64,000 bases of DNA, from positions 17,425,024-17,489,023 of the forward strand of contig CM038716.1 in NCBI GenBank assembly GCA_021613375.1, written 5' to 3'. The translations under genes and the position numbers were made by a program. Position 1 is the stretch's first letter. Every line of letters starts with the position of its first letter. The DNA comes from Megaleporinus macrocephalus. Taxonomy: Eukaryota > Chordata > Actinopteri > Characiformes > Anostomidae. Below are positions 49,345-59,297 of this stretch, piece after piece. Below the pieces are notes generated by a model, which was not told the DNA's origin, did no database searches, and was given only the letters and a program-made list of their open reading frames with translations.

Positions 49345-49925
49345 CACTCAGTAGTTACAGTTCAGTTTACAATAGACTTGACTGAAATGTCTGATTGCAA
49401 ATCAGGAAGAAAGTAATAGCATATTTACAGTAAGATGCACTGCTCTCTAAACGGTATCAAAGACATTAAAGGCCACACTTATTTTTTTACTACTCTTAAT
49501 GCAATTACTTTTTACCATTTTTATTCATTTTTTGTTTGTCAGCAAATTACCTGCAAATACATGTTAATGAAAACCTGTTGATATCTCTGCTGTTGGAAAG
49601 ATCAATTTTTGTTGTTTTCAGTTTTTGACATAATTTTAAAAAGCCCTTTACATTGTGTGTTAATATCATGAAGAATATATCAAAATAAGTAACTTTTGAA
49701 GCTTCTAATGACTTACATTAAAGGAAAGTATGTTTTGTCTTCTCCTGTAAAGTTATCATTCTGAAGATGCTTGGTTTTGATCAGACAGCAGCAATATAAT
49801 AAACATGCAGTACAAGGACAACAAGTACAAAGCTTTACCATGCAAGAGTTGCCAATATTGTATATGATGGAAGCTGTAAAGAAATCTGGAGTTCTTTCAG
49901 CATTACTGTGACTTCCCAAATTTAA
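49345..49925. other. Short stretch with no feature recognised
   Basis: AT-rich unique sequence between two transposable elements. No gene seen. Confidence 0.4.
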
Positions 49926-49932
49926 GCCTGCG

Positions 49933-50134
49933 CACTCTTAAAACCAATGGTTTCTAAAGGGTTAAAGGCTTCTAGAAAAATAATATTAATAGATATCAAT
50001 ATAGAACCATGGAGAAGATTTTGTCTTAGCACACACATTTATGAATATACTTCACAATTCTTTTTTGTTCTTTAGAGAAACCAAAACTGGTTCTTCTATA
50101 GCCTAAATTCAAAGAACCTTTACTTTTAAGAGTG
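49933..50134. mobile_element. Small inverted-repeat element of the 'ggttcttt' family
   Basis: The left end 'cactcttaaaaccaatggtt' and right end 'aacctttacttttaagagtg' are inverted repeats. The body contains 'ttctttagagaaacc' and 'ctggttcttctatagcc'. 202 bp, no coding capacity. Fragments of the same family lie at 29.78, 32.83, 33.50, 45.27 and 59.83 kb. Confidence 0.7.
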
Positions 50135-50348
50135 TAAGTATGAACTTACCAAACATCCCTGTGGTAATGCTCTTACCAAACATCTACTGATGCTGACGTT
50201 CTTCTGCCTGTAAGTATTCCAGTGTTCCCGTAAGTGCACTTTCCAGAAGAAATCAGAATATGACGCACTAGGCAGATATGAAACAAAAAATGTAAGAAAA
50301 GAAATCGAATTCAGAGTGTAGTAGCGGAAAACGGACAGCTTGAAAACA

Positions 50349-50349
<1 letters not shown>

Positions 50350-50408
<59 letters not shown>
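50350..50408. repeat. (GA)n microsatellite
   Basis: About 29 GA dinucleotides with one AA interruption. Confidence 0.95.
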
Positions 50409-50530
50409 TTGGGCTTGTTAATAATGATGTGATCAGACGTCAGTGAATGCGTTCTGCTTGGCCTCTGCAGATCAGAGCTGCTCTCACTGCACCAGCACTT
50501 CCAACTTCAAACCAGGACAAAGGAATCTGA

Positions 50531-50574
50531 GGTGTGTGTGTGTGGGGGGGGTGGGGGTGGGGGGTGGGGGGGGG
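50531..50574 (+). repeat. G-rich tract with quadruplex potential
   Basis: A short GT run followed at 50544-50574 by runs of eight, five, six and nine G separated by single T residues. Four G-runs with one-base loops is an ideal intramolecular G-quadruplex pattern. Confidence 0.85.
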
Positions 50575-50579
50575 TTGCG

Positions 50580-51270
50580 TTGGGGTGCTCCTTAAACTTA
50601 TAGTAGTAGCTGTAGGTATCTTGGAATGTACGTGTCTGCATACTGAGCAGAGGGTTTAGTGGGTTATAACGCTGAAGTTCACTGGATGCTTTCCCAGTTG
50701 CTATCTGGCTGAATGAACCCCGTTTCTATAAAAGCTTATGAACATAATCAGCCGTATTGCAATCAGCCTGCGCTGCCATTCTGCTGCAGAACGTACAGGT
50801 GATTCATCAAGGACAAGAGCTGCGTGGTGGAGAACAGAAACCTCAGTGAACCAAACGAGAGAAAATGCATCAGAGCGGCGGGGAGGAGGTGAGAGAGGGA
50901 GCTGAGGGGGTGGGAGGGAGTGGGACTGAGAGGGAGTGGGCGGAAGTGACAGGAGAGGAGGGAGGAGAGGAGAGGAGAGGAAGGAGGGAAGGAGGGAAGG
51001 AGGGAGGGAGAGAAAGTGAGGAGATGCTGGCGATGAGAGCTGCAAGCCAATGGGCTGGTGATTCATAGTGAGCGAGATCGGCCCAACTGCCCAGAGCATT
51101 CAGAGCAATGAAGCTCGAGTTTACCCCCACCGCCGAATTCTCACGCTTCAGCAGAGCCATTACAACTCAACTGGGGACACAGAGTGTGCATTCTGTGACT
51201 CTCTGAGTCATGGGACAGTTATCTCTACATACTCCTACATACAACAAACAAACAAACATCCAGATTAATT
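50580..51270. other. Mixed stretch, TATA-like motif and GGGA-rich tract
   Basis: A 'ttctataaaag' motif lies at 50726-50736 with ordinary-complexity sequence around it, but no CpG island or clear donor follows. Positions 50875-51015 are strongly purine-rich with tandem 'ggagggaa' units, producing long artefactual frames on both strands. No gene is supported. Confidence 0.4.
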
Positions 51271-51272
51271 AC

Positions 51273-51357
<85 letters not shown>

Positions 51358-51471
51358 AAAGAAGACTGGATGGACAGACAATTAGACAATTGACAGACAG
51401 ACAGGCAGATAGGCAACCACACAGATAGACAATTAGACAACTGACAGACAGACAGATAGGCAACTACACAA

Positions 51472-51531
<60 letters not shown>

Positions 51532-51545
51532 ATATATAGATAGAT
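51273..51545. repeat. (GATA)n arrays around a duplicated 52-bp unit
   Basis: Two GATA arrays (51273-51357 and about 51472-51545) flank two diverged tandem copies of a unit containing 'acaattagacaa.tgacagacagacag' and 'ataggcaac.acaca.atag' (about 51378-51428 and 51429-51476). The internal units look like mutated descendants of the GATA/GACA array. Confidence 0.9.
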
Positions 51546-51662
51546 AAAACAATTAACAAAGAGCTGTAATGAATTCTCTCTCTGTAATTGATTTGACAAA
51601 CACTTTTTGAAGCTTAGCGCTGATATCATATCGTGCCTGTTGTTTCACCCCCTCTCTCTGTC

Positions 51663-51715
51663 CAGCTAAAGCTCACCCATAGGGTCTCTCTCTGTCCGGC
51701 TAATTGCCTCTGGGG

Positions 51716-51751
<36 letters not shown>

Positions 51752-51809
51752 AAGCTCGCCCATGGGGTCTCTCTCTCTCTCTCTCTCTCGCTAAAGCTCG
51801 CCCATGGGG

Positions 51810-51845
<36 letters not shown>
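51663..51845. repeat. (CT)n tract with repeated 20-mer
   Basis: CT runs alternate with copies of 'aaagctcgcccatggggtct' (at about 51667, 51752 and 51794, the first with changes). The block ends close upstream of the CpG-rich promoter region. Confidence 0.9.
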
Positions 51846-51859
51846 CCACCGCACTGCCG

Positions 51860-52130
51860 AGGGGAGATCAAAGCTCTGCTCTCCGCATGTTTCCGTCGTG
51901 CCCGAGTTTGCGCGCTCGAGTCGTGAAGGTGTTTTACGCAGTTTCTCTGTGACCCTCCCCAAGACTCAATTTGCTCGGTGACGTAAGAGTCCACGTAGAG
52001 AGCCGAGCGCTTGGTGATGTTTTTCAATGAATGAGAGCTCCCCGCTCCTCCCTCCTCCTCCTCCTCCTCCCTTCCCCATCACTAGTACTACGGTGTGTCT
52101 ATAAAACGCGAGCGAAGGGAGAGCCCGTCA
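51860..52130 (+). promoter_or_regulatory. CpG-rich TATA promoter
   Basis: A TATA box (TATAAAA, 52100-52106) lies within CpG-rich sequence. About 120 bp upstream is a CRE/ATF-like TGACGTAA (51979-51986), and between them a cytosine-rich 'cctcctcctcctcctccc' block suited to Sp-family factors. Initiation is expected near 52130. The candidate first exon and a consensus splice donor follow directly, which supports a plus-strand promoter. The CT/GA tract lies just upstream, as is common at animal promoters. Confidence 0.6.
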
Positions 52131-52343
52131 AAGCCCAGGAATGTACCGAGCTCCTCGCTTGATGGATACACGGAGAGGTGGGATTTCCACACATTTCCCA
52201 TTTTCCACTCCGCTCTTCGCCTCTCAGAAGCATCTCCGAGCTGAGGTAGAGAAGTTCCTTAGAGCAGACAAGGCGCTCGCGCTGGCCAGAAAACGCGAAC
52301 AAGTCTCTTGACACTTCAGCAGCTGGGATCCGCGCCTCTGAAG
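52130..52343 (+). other. Candidate non-coding first exon with uORF
   Basis: From the predicted start about 30 bp after the TATA box to a good splice donor (AAG|GTGAGC, intron from 52344) there are some 214 bp of CpG-rich sequence. The first ATG (52141) opens a 56-codon frame, MYRAPRLMDTRRGG to KREQVS, that stops at 52309-52311 before the donor. It is therefore either an upstream ORF or unrelated to the main product. The main coding sequence would begin in a later exon, presumably beyond this window. I cannot name the gene. No transcript evidence is available. Confidence 0.5.
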
Positions 52344-53860
52344 GTGAGCACCATCCTCATCACTGGGGTAGGTTTCTGTCTTTAACTAGAGATCATAGAT
52401 TCAGAATTGGAACGGAGTGCAATGTTAACGTGTCCCAGCCGGCGCACGAGCAGCCTTGAAACCTTTTACTTTCGCGCCTTCTTTGGGTGGTAAACGGGGG
52501 GACTGGAAGTTACTGCAGTGTGACTCACTTTAGCGCACATGGGCTGGGACAGATCACAGAGGAGTCTGCAAAGAGTGAACTCCGTTATATAAGACGAGAT
52601 TTAAGGAAGATTTAGATGTGCAAAATCTTAAGATTGCGTCAGTAATTAATTCAGGTGTTCAGGTAAGAGGGGCCATCAGGTAATATGGGGCGCATAGTAA
52701 AATGGTAATATGGCATATAATCCCATATGTAAAATAAACCCAAATAGGATGCTTTTACACTTTTGTTATTACATATATCTATTTTACAGTGTTTTAACCC
52801 CCTTTATTCTCAGAAAAACAACATATTATACATCAGGTAAAATCATAATACACAACAGTTTTTTAACTGTTCTAATTGCCTGAATACCTTAATCCAGGTA
52901 TATAACCAGCCTGTCGTATAATCGAATATAGATATCCGCGTGCGATTATTTAATGATTATTTTTAAATAATCAGTGTTTAAAGCTACATGGGGCTCTGTT
53001 CCCTGCGTCCTCGCGCTCTCCGCTCTATTCTCAGCCTCAGTCTGGCCGTCCAGGGCTATTTTAGGTGGGTTCGGGTCCCGTGCGCGCGCCTGCAGCGTCG
53101 TGTCAGACAGTCCGTGCTGCTCGTCATCTCTCTCTCTCTTTTTTTTTGCCTTTTTTCCTGAAATGGCAGTGTCGTGACGTACTTTCAGATGAAGTCAATC
53201 CTGCGTCACTCCTGCGCACACGCCGACGAGCTCCACTCGCTCTTAAAGAGACAGAGCGCCGTCCATCAACCGCAATGCGATCTCTCGGAGCGCGTGGGGA
53301 GGGGGAGCGGGGCGCGTGGGAGTGGAATCCGTGTGGGGGACATGTAAAACTATCCCAGCAAACTAAAACCCAGGGGCAACACCGCGCGTGCCATTAGAAT
53401 GCTGGTGTGTCCAGATTGGGACCGACTCCCTCCCTCTCGCGAGCGCCGTGCTGACATCACCAGGGGATTACCCTACGGCTTTTGGGTCCACAGCTCCGGT
53501 CTGACACGCCACGCTGCAGATAACAGACGCATATCAGACAGGAGGGACGTAGACCTAACTGCTTCAAATGACTCGAGCAGTGCAGACTGGACAGCATCAG
53601 GCTGTACGATCTGCATCGGGCTCACTGACCGGTCGTGTTCGCTGTCCGTGGTGCTGAAGCCGGTGTTTCCCTCGGGACGCTATATTTGGCCACTATTCTA
53701 AACAACGCTACGTTGCTTCCTGTTCCAACCCACCACAGTTAACCCAACATATAGTTTAATTGATTTTCCCAAAATAGATATCCCAAACCCTAACACATTT
53801 TTTTATCAAGTGTCGTAACTGAAGCCATAAATAGCAAAAGGAATGCAGCTGTGGATGGAT
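52344..53860. other. Putative intron start with CpG-rich island
   Basis: AT-rich at 52580-52970, then strongly CpG-rich at 53030-53690, with 'gtgacgtac' (53175-53183) as a CRE-like site and GC-box-like 'ggggagggggagcggggcgcg' (read as parts) near 53300. Frames of 67-110 codons here are uninterrupted because of the GC content and show no domain. This may be a second promoter or intronic enhancer of the same gene. Confidence 0.4.
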
Positions 53861-53867
53861 TCTGGTT

Positions 53868-53888
53868 GTCAGCACCATGGACAGCAAA
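53868..53888 (+). promoter_or_regulatory. RE1/NRSE silencer motif (REST site)
   Basis: GTCAGCACCATGGACAGCAAA contains a 17-base match without error to the core of the canonical 21-bp REST element (TTCAGCACCATGGACAGCGCC). Only the first base and the last three differ. REST represses neuronal genes in non-neuronal cells. The site lies about 1.5 kb downstream of the candidate first exon, within the putative first intron, a common location for functional REST sites. Confidence 0.7.
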
Positions 53889-54758
53889 CAATCACCTTGG
53901 ACTCAGTCAACATACGTAGGCATAGAAGCAGCCAAGCACTAAACATGCTCAGTAGAGAAGTGGAAATTGAGATTTCATGTTCTTTCCCAATAAAACAATG
54001 ATATCTGACTGTAGCCAACATACAAATGAAACAGGTCTAATATAGTGTATGCATTGATTTGACAGCTCCTCATGCAATAATGAGGTGTGCAGGTCAGATT
54101 GAGTTCAATTCCAACTAAAATGTGGTTGGCTACAAGAGTAGCAGTAGTGATAGTAACTCCACACAAATTCCACTGATAATACAAACCATGGCATGTACAG
54201 CATTTTACAAAAGTTGTAGTGGAAGCTGTGTTCGGTCACTTTTCCGCTCACAGTCCTTCTGGCTGTGGGTTTATTATGTCACTGCATATACGCACCAGCG
54301 TCGTCGTCAGAGCGTATTACTCAATTCAGCTTACGTAACACAACATCCTCTCTTTCCAGCAGCAAATAGCCCCGACAGCGAGTAAGTCGGAGATAATCTA
54401 CACTGCAATCAATATGGAGCAGAGGAAGTGGGCCATGCCATTATGGAGTCTGAGTGGTGTCATTCTGAGGCCAGGGCGACTGACATCCTTGTATAGCTGC
54501 CATCTGAGACATTCACTGATGCCTAGGTGGACCAGCACTCTGTAAAAGAACATATGGGAATATTTAGCACTCAGGGTGTTCCATAAATTGATGAAAGGTA
54601 CAGCAAAGCGTATGTTCAATAATGCAGCCCTCGATACGGCACTTTTCTTTTTCAGACTGCACCCTCCGTTTCATATGTGAGTAGAAAAGCCTCCAAGGTC
54701 AGTGCATCAATACCTTGGCTCTAGACTGCTTACTGCTAAAAGTGCCTGAAAGTACAGT

Positions 54759-55067
54759 AACAGTCTACAGTCATGGCTACTGACGCCTGGCAAACCTCTA
54801 CTGAGCGCTCCACCTCTTAAAGAAGACAAAGCCCCAGCTCGTTCTCGAACATGCTGCACCTGAGCTTGAGGAAGAATCCGTGCCATCTTTCTTGGATGCC
54901 CTGCTCTACATAGCCTTAGCAAATCAGCCAATCAGAGAGGAGCATCAGCAGTTTCCACAGCAAAATCCCTTTTCTCCCTACTCTGCTGTCTCCATGGCGA
55001 CCGTGGCTTTAGATTGTTACTGTAGCAACAGCACCACTGGTAACAGTCTACAGCCATGGTCGCTAGG
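54759..55067 (+). repeat. Two direct copies of a 26-bp motif
   Basis: 'gtaacagtctacagtcatgg' near 54759 and 'gtaacagtctacagccatgg' near 55040 are in the same orientation about 281 bp apart and stay similar for a few bases on each side. They bracket the CCAAT and X-box sites. Confidence 0.6.
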
Positions 55068-55074
55068 GGGCAGG
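54917..55074 (+). promoter_or_regulatory. CCAAT, X-box pair and CTCF-like cluster
   Basis: A CCAATCAG box (near 54918-54926) precedes two sequences resembling RFX X-boxes: GTCTCCATGGCGAC (54988-55001) and GTTACTGTAGCAAC (55016-55029). A CGCTAGGGGGCAG string (55061-55073), close to the CTCF core, follows. The order CCAAT and X-box resembles RFX-regulated promoters. An open frame (54880-55089) runs through the cluster but has no known domain. Confidence 0.45.
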
Positions 55075-55649
55075 CACAGCGACGGCTGAGGCATCCTCAT
55101 ACAGGCTGATTTACTTTTCTGAAACAGTGGATGGATAAATGAAAGTGATTTAGCAGGCGGCTGGCTAATGGCTGCATTCAGGTGTCAGTTTAATTAGCTT
55201 ACAACCACTTACATGTGCTAAAGTGTTGTGGGACTATGGAGCTCAATCGCTGCGGATGCAAAATATACTAATTGGAGGGAACGAAAGCACCAGTCAACAC
55301 AGACCGGATATTACCACTGCGTCAATAGTCCTATTAGAAGCCCTAACAGCATCTGAGAGAAGGTGAAGGGGAGGGGGTGTAGAACAGGTGAAAATGGAAG
55401 TAGAGGGAAAATTGAGGATCTACCCGCAGTTCTTTAACAACATTCATTTGGGGTTTAAGTATCGATTTACAAATATTCTCCAAGAAATTGTGTTCTTAAC
55501 CTGACAGGTGCAATGTGAAGAAAATGAACTGCATCTTGACGTGCATCTGAGCACTTTCAAGCACCTTTCAAGCAACTTGTCTTCCTCAAATGTTTGTTTT
55601 CACTTCATGTACAGAAAAAAGTGTCATGGACTATAAGGTTCTGCATTCT

Positions 55650-56378
55650 CACACTTTATTAGATACACCTTCTGGTATATACACTATTTTTTTATCAGCT
55701 CCACTTACCATACATATGCACTTTGTAGATCTACAATTACAGACTGTAGTCTATGTGTTTCTCTGTGTACTTTATTAACCCCCTTTTACACTGTTCTTTA
55801 AAGGTCAGGACCCCCCACACAACCAGCACAGAGCAGGTATTGTCTGGGTGGTGGATTATTCTCAGTTCTGCAGTGAAACTGACGTGGTGGTGTGGTAGTG
55901 TTTGTTGTGCTGGTATGAGTGGATCAGACACAGCAGTGCTGCTGGAATTTTTAAACGTTGAGAATAGTCCACCAACCAGGCATATCCAACCAACAGTCTC
56001 TTGTGATGATTGACGAAGGACTACAGGATGACTAACACAAAGAGTAGATAAGCTGTTGTCTCTGTTCTTGTACAAAGTGGACCAACATGGTAGTGCCTAA
56101 TAGAGTGGACAGTGTTTAAAACCTCCAGCAGCACTGCTGTCTGATACACTCATACCAGCACAACACACAATAACACACCACCACCATGTCAGTGTCAATG
56201 CAGTGCTATGAATGATCCAACTGCTCTGTGGTGGTCCTGTGGTGGACCTGACCATCGAACAGCATGAAAGACGCTAACATGGTATGCATAGAAACAGAGG
56301 GACTACAGTCTGTAATTGTAGAACCTCAATAAGTATTAATATAAGGAGGTGTACCTAATAAAGAGTTTGGTAAGTGTG
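55650..56378. mobile_element. Fold-back element with long inverted arms
   Basis: The left 'cacactttattagatacacc' and the right, reversed, 'tctttattaggtacacct' are inverted termini. Farther in, 'ctacaattacagactgtagtc' is the exact reverse complement of 'gactacagtctgtaattgtag', and 'gatcagacacagcagtgctgctgga' pairs with 'ccagcagcactgctgtctgat'. The 729-bp element therefore folds back over much of its length. No coding frame. Fragments of the same or a sister family are at 4.61 and 35.97 kb. Confidence 0.75.
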
Positions 56379-56379
56379 T

Positions 56380-56845
56380 AACAAAACAGATAGATTTCAA
56401 GGTAAGAAGCTTAACTTTAAAGGTCAAAATCATCTAATCGAGCCCCTTGAAGCTGATCTGGCTCATAAGCAACATCTTTTTGACTGTAGAGCTTTTAAAA
56501 CCTAGGTCAGGCTTTGAACGCCTCTCTATTATCAAAACCTAATAAAACATATGACCACTTAAAAGATGCTGGCCCAAAAGTATTATGGTTACTGTCCCAT
56601 CAAACAAGCCTTTATGTTGTATATTACATTTCTGATGAACGAACAACAGGTACCTCAAATCTACATGTATTAACATACAATAAAGTTAGGAATGCTTATT
56701 GCATCATTGGCATCCTAAGGATTTGTTACAGTTAGAGATGCCATGTTTTCCTTTCTTATATTAACAACAATTTTGAAACTTGAAAGTGATTGACACCAAT
56801 GCTGACTAAAATAATAAATATAAGCTGAAGTAATAAGCATCTAAG
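56380..56845. other. Short stretch with no feature recognised
   Basis: AT-rich unique sequence between two dispersed elements. Confidence 0.4.
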
Positions 56846-56847
56846 GT

Positions 56848-57045
56848 CCTGTTTACGCCAGGTGATGACGCACGTCTTGAGTATCTGATCTGATGTCAAG
56901 CCACATAAAAATATATGTAAAGTGTGAAGGCACTCAATATACATATAAAACAAATACAAATCTGATCAGCTAAACCACTTCAGGAGGTCTCAGATGCATT
57001 TAAGCTGAATGTAAAGCAGTATAAACACATCCGTCTCTCCAAAAC
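56848..57045. repeat. Dispersed element of the 'atctgatctgat' type
   Basis: Contains 'cctgtttacgccaggtgatgacgcacgtcttgagtatctgatctgatg' and 'aaaccacttcaggaggtctcagatgcatttaagctgaatgt' (as diverged, separate blocks). These are phrases of a common fish non-autonomous element. Boundaries are approximate. Confidence 0.5.
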
Positions 57046-57059
57046 ACATTCAACAACCA

Positions 57060-58625
57060 AACCTTTCCCAGTTCCCATGCAGTATTTCACTGGGCACGTG
57101 ATCCTTGTCTCCAAGGAGGATAATCATGGAGGGTACACATTGTTGGGGAATGGACAGGACAAAATACTTATTAGCAATATGGACAAACACTACTGTGAAA
57201 AAGAAACTGCAGACAATAGAGGCTGAACAGATAAACAGATTGGTATTTGGTTGTTATGTAAAAAGAAGATCCATCCCAGATTAGATTTCAGTCCCACCAA
57301 CCGGAGATGCATTTCACCACCAAAGGCTCATTTATGCTAATTTTTACATACAAAAATAAATATGACAGTTTTGAACATTGTAATAATCTCCACATACCTC
57401 CTCTGTGTCTCCTTATGTTGGCATGAATGTTAAGCAACACGTCCACTAGAGGGCAGTTCAGAGTCAAAAGTTTCTGTTAACAATAAACTTGGTGACGGTG
57501 ATAGCGGTCTGAATAATGTACTTACTACAAAAGAGACAAAAGAGGAAGTATTGTAGATGGTGGTGGTCTCTGATACCTTTAAATACTTTTTAAGTTTATT
57601 ACCAATGAAAGAAAATGAGTGTATGAGTTGTTAGCTACACTGTCCCCACGCTTCCTTGTAGCACCTCTTCATCTCATCAGTGCCTGTAAGATTTCAGAGA
57701 ATGAAATAAGTGCAGAGTACAGACAGAAGACTCCGTCCATATGCCTATGGTAAAGTCCTCAAACACTCTAAGACCCCATAGATGGAAACAACAGCTCACA
57801 ATGTGAGTAAGAGCAATTGCAGGCTGGATTTGTTGCAAATTGGGTATCGCTATCGGGCCAATACATCTCTATTTATAAAAATGATGATTTGCTTTGTAAC
57901 ATCGAATTGACCACCTCTGTTAGTTCTCGCTGTATCCATTTATCATCTTTATGATCAGTGTTGTTGTCTTATATCATCTTAATATATATATATATATATA
58001 TGGTAATGACAGAGAGATGCGAATGTCTGTGATTTTGTATGATGCTCCTATCAAAAAATAAATCATATTTCGATCAAGTTAAGCCACAGAGGCTCTTTTT
58101 TTTCCTCATCCTGTATGAAAGCGAGTATGTAAGGAAGGCCGTACTCCCTGTGCAGTAAGAGCCCACATGCTTCCACCAAACACGCACAGCATGTAAAACT
58201 CTTACTGTTCAATGAGCAGGGCTCTCGGATGAAAAATCTTGTTTTCAGGCCGCAGCACAGCGTTCACCCAGAACAAACGCTATCACAGATCCCTGACAAT
58301 ACAAGCAGCTAGTGTGTAGTTGCCTGATTCAGTAGCACTGTCGACAGAGCCATGGAGGCCTACGGGGAGAGGAGAACATGCTGTCGTCTGACAGCACAGT
58401 GCTGGTTCACCAGCACTAGAGCCTAACTGAGAGATGAAGCGGCTGGAAGTGGGAATGCGTGAATTCTCCGGAAGGAAAGGAAGTGAGAGAAAATGACCAA
58501 AGCCAGGGCAGCACAGTGAGTCAGTGCTCCACTAATTGGACTGCACTTCAGACTGAGGCACATTAAGAAGTATTGTTAATAGCAACATGCATGACTCATC
58601 AGGTTTGTGTATTTTCACATCTCTT
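57060..58625. other. Stretch with no gene recognised
   Basis: Mixed composition. A TA run lies at 57979-58001. The segment 58100-58500 is less AT-rich and of ordinary complexity, but no exon is evident. Confidence 0.4.
57443..57456 (+). promoter_or_regulatory. CTCF-like motif
   Basis: CCACTAGAGGGCAG agrees with the CTCF core (CCASYAGRKGGCR) at nearly all informative positions. Occupancy is unknown. Confidence 0.45.
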
Positions 58626-58629
58626 CTGA

Positions 58630-59250
58630 CTTCGGATTGGAGAGAGAGAGGGAGAGTTAAAGGGAAAGAAAGAAAAAGGTGAGAAAGAAAAAAGAAAATA
58701 ATGGAAATGGTGGAATAACTAAGTAATGGAACATGAACAAGAAAGAGAGAGAGGGAAAGCAAGGAGACAGAGAAAGAGTTAGGAAGAAAATGAGTAACAT
58801 AGAGGAAGACACTGAGGAAGGGGGTTAAAGGAAGATAGAAATAGATCAGGATAGAGAAAGGGAAAGTAAGAAGAAGAGAATGAGAGAAAACTATGACTAA
58901 GAGAAGAAACATGAATGTGATAGAAAAAGAAAAAGAAAAAATGGAGAATGTGAACAAGACAAAGGGCTAGAAAAAAGAAAGGGTGAGAGTGAGAAAAGGG
59001 AAGAATTAAAGGAAAAAAAGCAAGTACAAAAGAGAAAGACGGATGAAGGGAAAGAAATAAAGGAGAAAGAGAAAAGGAGTGGGGAAGGGAGAAAACAAGG
59101 GAAAATGAGAGAATGAAAAAAGGGTGAGGGGAAAAAAGGGAAAGAAAAAGTAAGAGTTAAAGAGAGAGTGAAAACAAAGTAGAGAAAGAAGACAAAATGA
59201 GCTATAGAGATAAAGAGAGATAAAAGAGAGAGAGAGAGAGAGAGAGAGTC
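58630..59250 (+). repeat. 620-bp purine-rich (GA) tract
   Basis: The plus strand is overwhelmingly A and G, with irregular 'gagaaagaaa' and 'gaaaggg' motifs, ending in a perfect GA run at 59226-59248. The minus-strand frames rich in S, F and L (58532-58957 and 59006-59263) are a by-product of this composition, not genes. Confidence 0.9.
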
Positions 59251-59277
59251 TGTGCTGTTTCACAGAGGTTTAATGAT

Positions 59278-59297
59278 ATTTTTTTTTTTTTTTTTTT
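59278..59297. repeat. Poly(T) tract
   Basis: About 20 T residues followed by GCAG, which resembles a splice acceptor. No downstream exon with a known domain or donor was found. Confidence 0.85.

Noticed and set aside
50701..51160. Overlapping frames of up to 132 codons rich in S, P and L
   Set aside because: They come from the purine-rich GGGA tract read on the opposite strand and have no domain.
51225..51629. 134-codon frame rich in I, Y, L and S
   Set aside because: Produced by the GATA arrays, which lack stops in this frame.
58532..59263. Minus-strand frames that look like membrane proteins
   Set aside because: The F, S and L richness follows from the GA-rich plus strand; there is no signal, domain or exon structure.
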